Shown: positions 59,214 through 64,000 of the stretch, one piece after another
Layout: every line of letters begins with the position of its first letter
Numbering within the stretch: the first letter of the stretch is position 1
DNA from: Kineosporia corallincola
GTDB lineage: Bacteria > Actinomycetota > Actinomycetes > Actinomycetales > Kineosporiaceae
Length of the DNA: 64,000 nucleotides
Direction: 5' to 3'
Assembly: GCF_018499875.1 (NCBI RefSeq)
Contig: NZ_JAHBAY010000005.1
Coordinates: 124,001-188,000, forward strand
Notes under the pieces: generated by a model
Seen by the model: only the letters and a program-made list of their open reading frames with translations
What the model was told of the DNA's origin: nothing
The model's database searches: none
Translations under genes and position numbers: made by a program

Positions 59214-59584
59214 CAGCGCGACCGCTCCACGGCGCCACGAACGATGTCGATGATCTCGGACGTCTGCTCCGGGCTGAGCCCGTCGAGGGTGACGTCGACG
59301 TCACCCACGCGCAGGTGGGCGGTGCGGCCACGGTTACGCCCCAGGAATCCCGTGACCAGCTCGACAAGAGCCTGCACGTAGGCGGGATCGGCGGCCACGA
59401 CCAGCGTGGCCAGCAGCAGCTCCCCGATGCCCTTGCTCTCGGGACCCGACGACGCCGCCTCCACGCGACGGACGTCACCGGTATCCTGAAGGTCTTCGGC
59501 CAGTTCCTCGGTCAGCTGGTCGAGGACGAAGTCGTCGTCCTCCGGAAGCTGGGTGAACGTGACCTCGACGACAGCGCTGGACAT
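59213..59584 (-). CDS. EACC1 (effector-associated constant component 1) protein, 123 aa
   Basis: Small protein with a long N-terminal acidic part (FTQLPEDDDFVLDQLTEELAEDL), a hydrophobic helix (GELLLATLVVAADPAYVQALVELVTGFLG) and a final RTAHLRVGDVDVTLDGLSPEQTSEIIDIVRGAVE, the L-x-L/V-x-G-x(n)-I-x-x-V-x-x pattern I associate with EACC1. In known systems EACC1 pairs with caspase-type or other effectors in actinomycete conflict islands, possibly membrane-linked. It is translated just before the caspase-helicase gene (TGATG overlap). GGAAAGG lies 7 nt before the ATG. Confidence 0.75.
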   Translation of the reverse strand: MSSAVVEVTFTQLPEDDDFVLDQLTEELAEDLQDTGDVRRVEAASSGPESKGIGELLLATLVVAADPAYVQALVELVTGFLGRNRGRTAHLRVGDVDVTLDGLSPEQTSEIIDIVRGAVERSR

Positions 59585-59672
59585 CCGGATGCCTTTCCTT
59601 AGACCCCTGGGACAGGTATCGGAAAGTACCAGTTTCGCTACTGGTGGTCATAATTGTGCTGGCTAAATCTCC

Positions 59673-60452
59673 TCAGCCGATCAGCTGTTTCAGCAGTTCC
59701 GCCTCCAGCGCAGCGAACCGCGGGTCGGAGAACAGCTCCGGGGTGCGCGGGCGCGGGAAGTCCACCACCACCTCGGCCGCCACCCGGGCCGGGCGGGGGC
59801 TGAACACGTAGACCCGGTCGGACAGGTACAGCGCCTCCCGCACGTCGTGGGTGATCAGCAGCACCGTCCAGCGGTACTGCTCCCACATCTGCTCCAGCCA
59901 GCGCTGCATCTGCGAGCGGGTGAGGGCGTCCAGGGCCCCGAACGGCTCGTCGAGCAACAAGACCGGCTGCTCCTGCGCCACCGTGCGCAGCAGCGCGGCG
60001 CGCTGCCGCATACCTCCAGAAAGCTGCGCCGGATAACGGTTCTCGAAGCCGGACAGGCCGAAGGGCTCCAGCAGTGGCTGGACCTTCTGCCGGGCCGCCC
60101 GACGCCGGACGCCACGCACCTCCAGACCCAGCGTGACGTTGTTCAGCACCGTGCGCCAGGGCAGCAGGGCGTCGCGCTGGGGCATGTAGGCCACCCGCGA
60201 GCCCCGGCCCAGGCCGTCACCCTCGATCCGCACGTCACCGGCATCCGGGTGGACGTCGCCGGTGAGCACCCCGAAGGTGGTGCTCTTGCCGCTGCCGCTG
60301 GGGCCGAGAATCGACACGAACTCGCCGGGCCGGGCGTGCAGATCGAGGCCGCGCACCACCGGCAGGCCGCCCAGGGTGACGTCGAGTCCGCTGATGCTGA
60401 GCGCGTTCTCGGTGGCCGGCGGAGTGGCCGCCGGAGTGGTCGGCACAGTCAT
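59673..60452 (-). CDS. ABC transporter ATP-binding protein, SsuB/ThiZ type, 259 aa
   Basis: Walker A GPSGSGKSTTFGVLTGDVHP, Q-loop MPQRDALLPWRTVLNNVTLGLEV, signature LSGGMRQRAALLRTVAQEQ, Walker B VLLLDEPFGALDAL. The PQRDALLPW loop and PFGALD are common to nitrate/sulfonate/thiamine-precursor importers. Last gene of the minus-strand operon at the right end. Overlaps the permease by 4 nt. An 88-nt gap separates it from the EACC1 start. Confidence 0.92.
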   Translation of the reverse strand: MTVPTTPAATPPATENALSISGLDVTLGGLPVVRGLDLHARPGEFVSILGPSGSGKSTTFGVLTGDVHPDAGDVRIEGDGLGRGSRVAYMPQRDALLPWRTVLNNVTLGLEVRGVRRRAARQKVQPLLEPFGLSGFENRYPAQLSGGMRQRAALLRTVAQEQPVLLLDEPFGALDALTRSQMQRWLEQMWEQYRWTVLLITHDVREALYLSDRVYVFSPRPARVAAEVVVDFPRPRTPELFSDPRFAALEAELLKQLIG

Positions 60453-61282
60453 CGGGACGCCTCCCCGGCGCGCACGAGGAAGGCCCAGGGCAGGGCGATC
60501 CGCTCGATCAGGTAGCTGAGCGCGAACAGCGTCAGGGTCAGCGACGCGGTGACGAACACCGCGGCCAGCACCAGGTCGGTGCGGAACGAGTTCTTCGCGA
60601 ACTGCATGTACACGCCCAGGCCGGCCTCAGCCCCGGCGTACTCGGCGAAGATCGCCGACACCACCGAGTAGGTGATCGCGATCCGCAGCCCGGCCATGAA
60701 GTACGGCAGGGCCGAGGGCAGCCGCACGGTGCGGAACACCCGCCACCGCCCGGCGCCCATCGAGCGCAGCAGCGCCACGCTGTCGGGATCGGCCGAGCGG
60801 AACCCCTCCACGAAACTCAGGGTGGTGGAGAAGAAGTTGACGAACACGATGAGCAGGATCTTGGGGAACTGGCCGAAACCGAACCAGACGATCACCAGCG
60901 GGGCCAGCGCCACCAGCGGCAGCGTCTGGCTGACCACCAGCACCGGCAGCACGGCGCGCCGGGCCAGGCCGGAAAGGTCCACCAGCACGGCGAAACCGAA
61001 CCCGACCGCCACCGACAGGGCCAGCCCGATCAGCGTGGCCCGCAGCGTGGGCCAGGTGTTGGCCAGCAGGTTCTCCCGGTCGCCCCAGCCCTGCTGCACC
61101 ACCCTCAAGGGGGTGGGCAGCACGTCCGGTCCGGGTCCGGCGGTCGCGGCGTACAGCTGCCAGATCCCGAACAGGAGGACGACGAGAAGCACGGGCGGGA
61201 GCACCGTGCCCGGGCGCAACCACCCGGGACCGTTTCCGCCGGAGCCGGTTTCGTCCGTCGAGGTCTCGCCCCCCGCGCTCAT
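60449..61282 (-). CDS. ABC transporter permease, SsuC/ThiX type, 277 aa
   Basis: After a Gly/Ser-rich tail, six helices beginning VLPPVLLVVLLFGIWQLYA. LPTPLRVVQQGW is the conserved periplasmic-start motif. The coupling loop reads SVALLRSMGAGRWRVFRTVRLPSALPYFMAGLRIAI. It starts at ATG 61282, overlapping the upstream gene by 4 nt; an apparent longer frame is antisense-like. Confidence 0.91.
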   Translation of the reverse strand: MSAGGETSTDETGSGGNGPGWLRPGTVLPPVLLVVLLFGIWQLYAATAGPGPDVLPTPLRVVQQGWGDRENLLANTWPTLRATLIGLALSVAVGFGFAVLVDLSGLARRAVLPVLVVSQTLPLVALAPLVIVWFGFGQFPKILLIVFVNFFSTTLSFVEGFRSADPDSVALLRSMGAGRWRVFRTVRLPSALPYFMAGLRIAITYSVVSAIFAEYAGAEAGLGVYMQFAKNSFRTDLVLAAVFVTASLTLTLFALSYLIERIALPWAFLVRAGEASR

Positions 61283-62199
61283 GCCACCGGCACCGGCAGG
61301 TAGTCGTTCGTGAACGAGTGCTGCCACGCGTCCGCGTCCGGCAGGATCCCGTACGAGGCCAGCCACTGCGTGTACGGCTGCATGAGGTCGGCCCGCACCT
61401 GGCCCCAGCGACCGTCGTGGAACCAGGTCGGGGTGAGCAGGTCCAGCGACGTCCTCAGGATCTCCCGGGAGAAGTACGGCACGTACCGCTCGAAAGCGTC
61501 CAGGGCAAGCGCCGGTTCGTCGCGGGCGGCGAGGTAGCCGCGCTCGACGATGCCCAGCAGCGTGCGCACCAGCACCGGGTTGCGCTCCAGGGTGGACTCC
61601 TGGGTGCCGAGCAGGTAGCTGTGGTAGGGCGGCGCGCCGATCGTGTCGACCGGCCAGATCACCCGTTCCTGCTGGGGCAGGGCACCCAGCAGCGCGTCCC
61701 ACGCCCAGTAGTTGCCGAAGGTGGCGTCGGCCTCACCGGCCGCCACGTCGTCCGCCAGCAGTTCTCGCAGGCCGCTGTCGACCACGGTGACCTTGTCGAA
61801 ATCCCCTCCGTCGGCGGCGATCAGGTGCCGCACCATGGCCAGGCCGCGCGGTGTCGGGTTCAGCGCCAGGCGCCGGCCCTCCAGGTCACGGGGCCGGGTG
61901 ATGCCGGTGCCGGTGGTGGTGAGGATGGTCTCCATGCCGCGGTGGTTGATCGCCGCGACCGCCTTCAGCGGCTGGTGCGCGGCCCGGCGCACCAGCAGCC
62001 GGTTGGTCGGGAACACCGCGAAATCGGCCTCGAACCGGGACAGATAGGCCAGCGAGTCGCCCCGCGAGGGGTCGGCCACGGCCAGCTCGACGTCCAGCCC
62101 GGCCTCGGTGAACCAGCCCTGCCGGCTGGCCACGAAGAAGCCCGCCGAGTTCGTCCACGGGTGGAGGTATTCCAGTACGACGCGCAGTCTCGAGCTCAT
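61279..62199 (-). CDS. SBP-like protein without signal peptide (NMT1/THI5 type), 306 aa
   Basis: Shares the THI5/SsuA fold: RLRVVLEYLHPWTNSAGFFVASRQGWFTEAGLDVELAVADP, then LAYLSRFEADFAVFPTNRLLVRRA and FGNYWAWDALLGALPQQERVIWPVD. The protein starts directly with the first strand, so it should stay in the cytoplasm. FVASRQGWFTEAGLDVEL and NHRGMETI resemble HMP-precursor-binding proteins and HMP-P synthases of the THI5 group. It overlaps the permease. It may be a cytoplasmic ligand-binding or enzymatic relative, or the start codon may be mis-set. Confidence 0.78.
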   Translation of the reverse strand: MSSRLRVVLEYLHPWTNSAGFFVASRQGWFTEAGLDVELAVADPSRGDSLAYLSRFEADFAVFPTNRLLVRRAAHQPLKAVAAINHRGMETILTTTGTGITRPRDLEGRRLALNPTPRGLAMVRHLIAADGGDFDKVTVVDSGLRELLADDVAAGEADATFGNYWAWDALLGALPQQERVIWPVDTIGAPPYHSYLLGTQESTLERNPVLVRTLLGIVERGYLAARDEPALALDAFERYVPYFSREILRTSLDLLTPTWFHDGRWGQVRADLMQPYTQWLASYGILPDADAWQHSFTNDYLPVPVA

Positions 62200-62207
62200 C
62201 GTCGTCC

Positions 62208-63263
62208 TCAGTTCGGCAGGTAGTCGTTGGTGTAGTACGTGGTCCAGTCCGGTTCCGCCGTCAGCTTTTTGCCGTCGGCGTCGGTCAGGAGCCCGTTGTC
62301 GTAGAGGAACGAGCCGTAGTCGTCCCAGAACTTCTCGTCCTGGGCGCCCACCGAACCCTTCTCGGTGTTCAGGTAGCCGTCGTCGGCCAGCAGCTTCTGG
62401 CTGGCCCGCACCAGCTCGGCGTCGGTGAGCTGCGTGGAGTTGGCCTTCACCAGCAGGTCCGCCGCCTTCTCCGGATCGCTGGCGGCGTAGGCGTATCCGT
62501 CGGCGGTGGCGGCCAGGAACTTCTTCGCCAGGTCGGAGTTGGCGTCCAGGTACTTCTGGCTGCTGGCCAGCAGCACCGAGTACTGGTCGGGGAAGCCGTA
62601 GTCGGTGGGGGCGAACGACTTCAGCGCCTTGCCCTGCCGCTCGGCCTCCACGCCCTCCCAGGTCAGCACCGGGATGGTGAAGTCGGCCTGGCCGCTGTAC
62701 ACGGCCTGGTAGGCCGAGGTGTCCAGGGTGACCGTACGGAAGTCGCCCTTTCCGCCGTCGTGCTGGATGACGTACTTCAGCAGCGGGCCCTCGTCCGGGG
62801 AGCCGAAACCGGCGTAGATCTTGCCGTCCAGGTCTTTCGGGCTGGTGATGTCGGTGCGCTCGGCGCTGTAGGCGATGCCGTAGGTGCCCTTGCGGTTGGG
62901 CGCGTACACCGACAGCACGTCCTGCCCGGCGGCCCGGGCATAGGCCACGCCGGCCTGGTAGGAGAAGCCGAAATCCGCCTTGTCGTGGGCGATCAAGGTC
63001 TCCGGCGAGGTGGAGGAGTAGGGGATCACCTTGAGCTTGATGCCCTGCTTCTCGTAGTAGCCGAGCTGGTCGGCCACGAAGACGCCGGTGTAGTCGGTGT
63101 TCGCCGTCCAGCTCAGCGCCACGCTGATCTCGGTCAGGTCGCCGTCCGGGGAACCACCCGACGAGGACGACGAGCCGGCGCAGGCCGAGGCCGCGAGCGC
63201 GGTGACGGAGAGCGCGGCGGTCAGCAGGCCACGACGGGTGAGCTGTGCAGATCTGTTCATCAC
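62208..63263 (-). CDS. ABC transporter substrate-binding lipoprotein, ThiY/NMT1-like, 351 aa
   Basis: Tat-like signal and lipobox: QLTRRGLLTAALSVTALAASACAGSS. EISVALSWTANTDYTGVFVADQLGYYEKQGIKLKVIPYS is close to ThiY, which binds a formylaminopyrimidine thiamine breakdown product. TTYYTNDYLPN at the C-terminus matches the equivalent end of the signal-less paralogue, so the two are duplicates. The GTG/ATG start overlaps the kinase stop. The ligand is likely a pyrimidine or related compound. Confidence 0.88.
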   Translation of the reverse strand: MMNRSAQLTRRGLLTAALSVTALAASACAGSSSSSGGSPDGDLTEISVALSWTANTDYTGVFVADQLGYYEKQGIKLKVIPYSSTSPETLIAHDKADFGFSYQAGVAYARAAGQDVLSVYAPNRKGTYGIAYSAERTDITSPKDLDGKIYAGFGSPDEGPLLKYVIQHDGGKGDFRTVTLDTSAYQAVYSGQADFTIPVLTWEGVEAERQGKALKSFAPTDYGFPDQYSVLLASSQKYLDANSDLAKKFLAATADGYAYAASDPEKAADLLVKANSTQLTDAELVRASQKLLADDGYLNTEKGSVGAQDEKFWDDYGSFLYDNGLLTDADGKKLTAEPDWTTYYTNDYLPN

Positions 63264-63976
63264 GAAGTCCGTTTACGGCTCGGGGGCGGGGTTTTCAGAA
63301 CGTTGAGGCGGGGTGGGTGGAGATCGTTGTGCACCACGACGTCGGCGCGGGCGGGGATGTCGTCGGCCGCCAGCAGGGCTTGCTCGTCGGCGGCCCAGGC
63401 GCTGAGGTGGTGCTGGTAGCCGGGCCAGTCGGCGCGGGCGCGCAGGCGTTCCAGCCGCACGGCGTCGGCCGCCTCGACCCAGACCAGCAGGGCGAGATAC
63501 TCGTCCAGCAGGGCACTTCCGGCACCGCAGCCCTCCAGAACCACGATGGTGGACGACGTGAGCTCCTGCCAGTCCCCCCGGGTCGCGGTGGCCCACAGGT
63601 AGGGCCGCCAGCGGGCCGGGCGGCCCGCGGCCAGGGGTTTGGCGATCCACTCGCGCAGCAGCGCGCCCACGCCGGGCAGGCCGTCCCAGCCCTCGTAGAG
63701 GTCGTCGAGCTCCAGCAGCGGCGCGCCGAGTTCGGCGGCCAGCTCGCGGCCCAGGGTGGTCTTGCCGGAGCCGGAGCGCCCGTCGACCGCCACCAGCCGG
63801 GTGCCGCCCGCCGAGGGCGGGCGGGTACGGGCGAGCTCGGCGAGCACCGTGACCAGAGGGCTGACGGGAGCCACGGGCGGGGCACCCGTCAGGTCGGCCG
63901 CCGCAGCGGCCGTCACGTCGCCCCCGGCAGTGGCCCTGACGTCGGCCGTTGCCTCTGCCGTCACGTCGCCCGTCAC
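63260..63976 (-). CDS. P-loop nucleoside/uridine kinase-like protein, at least 238 aa
   Basis: Walker A is VDGRSGSGKTTLGRELAAEL; LLELDDLYEGWDGLPGV and the lid-like WVEAADAVRLERLRARADWPGYQHHLSAWAADEQ resemble the uridine kinase group. TSSTIVVLEGCGAGSALLDEYLALLVWV is the second strand. The first 45 residues (VTAEATADVRATAGGDVTAAAA) are low complexity and the frame stays open to the window edge, so the true start may be elsewhere. It is translationally coupled to the substrate-binding lipoprotein, implying that the imported ligand is phosphorylated, as HMP and nucleosides are. Confidence 0.8.
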   Translation of the reverse strand: MTGDVTAEATADVRATAGGDVTAAAAADLTGAPPVAPVSPLVTVLAELARTRPPSAGGTRLVAVDGRSGSGKTTLGRELAAELGAPLLELDDLYEGWDGLPGVGALLREWIAKPLAAGRPARWRPYLWATATRGDWQELTSSTIVVLEGCGAGSALLDEYLALLVWVEAADAVRLERLRARADWPGYQHHLSAWAADEQALLAADDIPARADVVVHNDLHPPRLNVLKTPPPSRKRTS

Positions 63977-64000
63977 ATCGGCCAGGCCGGGAGCCGGGCC

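Overview
The window is GC-rich DNA (about 70% by eye) with many GTG and TTG starts, tightly overlapping operons, apparently leaderless promoters and several families typical of Actinomycetota (an EACC1 protein, Cys-rich leader peptides, MsnO8-type flavin oxidoreductases). It is best read as a chromosomal segment of a soil-type filamentous or motile actinomycete. The genus cannot be fixed from the sequence alone. No rRNA, tRNA, CRISPR array, insertion sequence or replication origin was seen.

Layout. 1-6.0 kb: a TetR regulator, a small membrane protein, a PIG-L deacetylase, and a copper amine oxidase followed by an APC-type permease (amine catabolism). 6.1-8.4 kb: a retron, with a reverse transcriptase, a 165-nt structured msr-msd-like RNA bounded by a perfect 14-bp inverted repeat, and a co-directional membrane protein. 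8.6-12 kb: a tctCBA tricarboxylate-type transporter with a UspA protein. 12-14.8 kb: an SDR/MerR pair and a secreted protein. 15-25.8 kb: a long minus-strand operon (Cys-rich leader, LLM monooxygenase, Opp-type ABC transporter, second LLM enzyme, FAD monooxygenase) with a divergent LysR regulator and a cupin. 26.3-30.8 kb: miscellaneous single genes. 30.7-32.7 kb: an apparent secreted toxin/immunity cassette lying between two 84-bp direct repeats. 32.7-41.7 kb: a second leader-controlled minus-strand operon (substrate-binding protein, two permeases, fused ATPase, DUF1684 protein, two LLM enzymes). 41.9-47.8 kb: a GntR-LLM-ThiM-SsuCAB operon. 47.8-49.6 kb: a MarR/Old Yellow Enzyme pair. 49.6-55.5 kb: five more LLM monooxygenases, one SsuD-like, with a third leader peptide. 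55.7-59.6 kb: an EACC1 plus caspase-helicase-REase-like conflict system. 59.7-64 kb: an Ssu/Thi-type ABC transporter coupled to a P-loop kinase.

How it fits together. Ten LLM flavin monooxygenases, four ABC importers, three short leader ORFs carrying Cys codons and a shared TAGACAATG motif suggest that 15-55 kb is an organosulfur-scavenging island induced by sulfur limitation. Interspersed with it are three candidate conflict or immunity modules: the retron, the toxin/immunity cassette and the EACC1-caspase system. Functions of the LLM enzymes and transporter substrates are inferred from family and context only.
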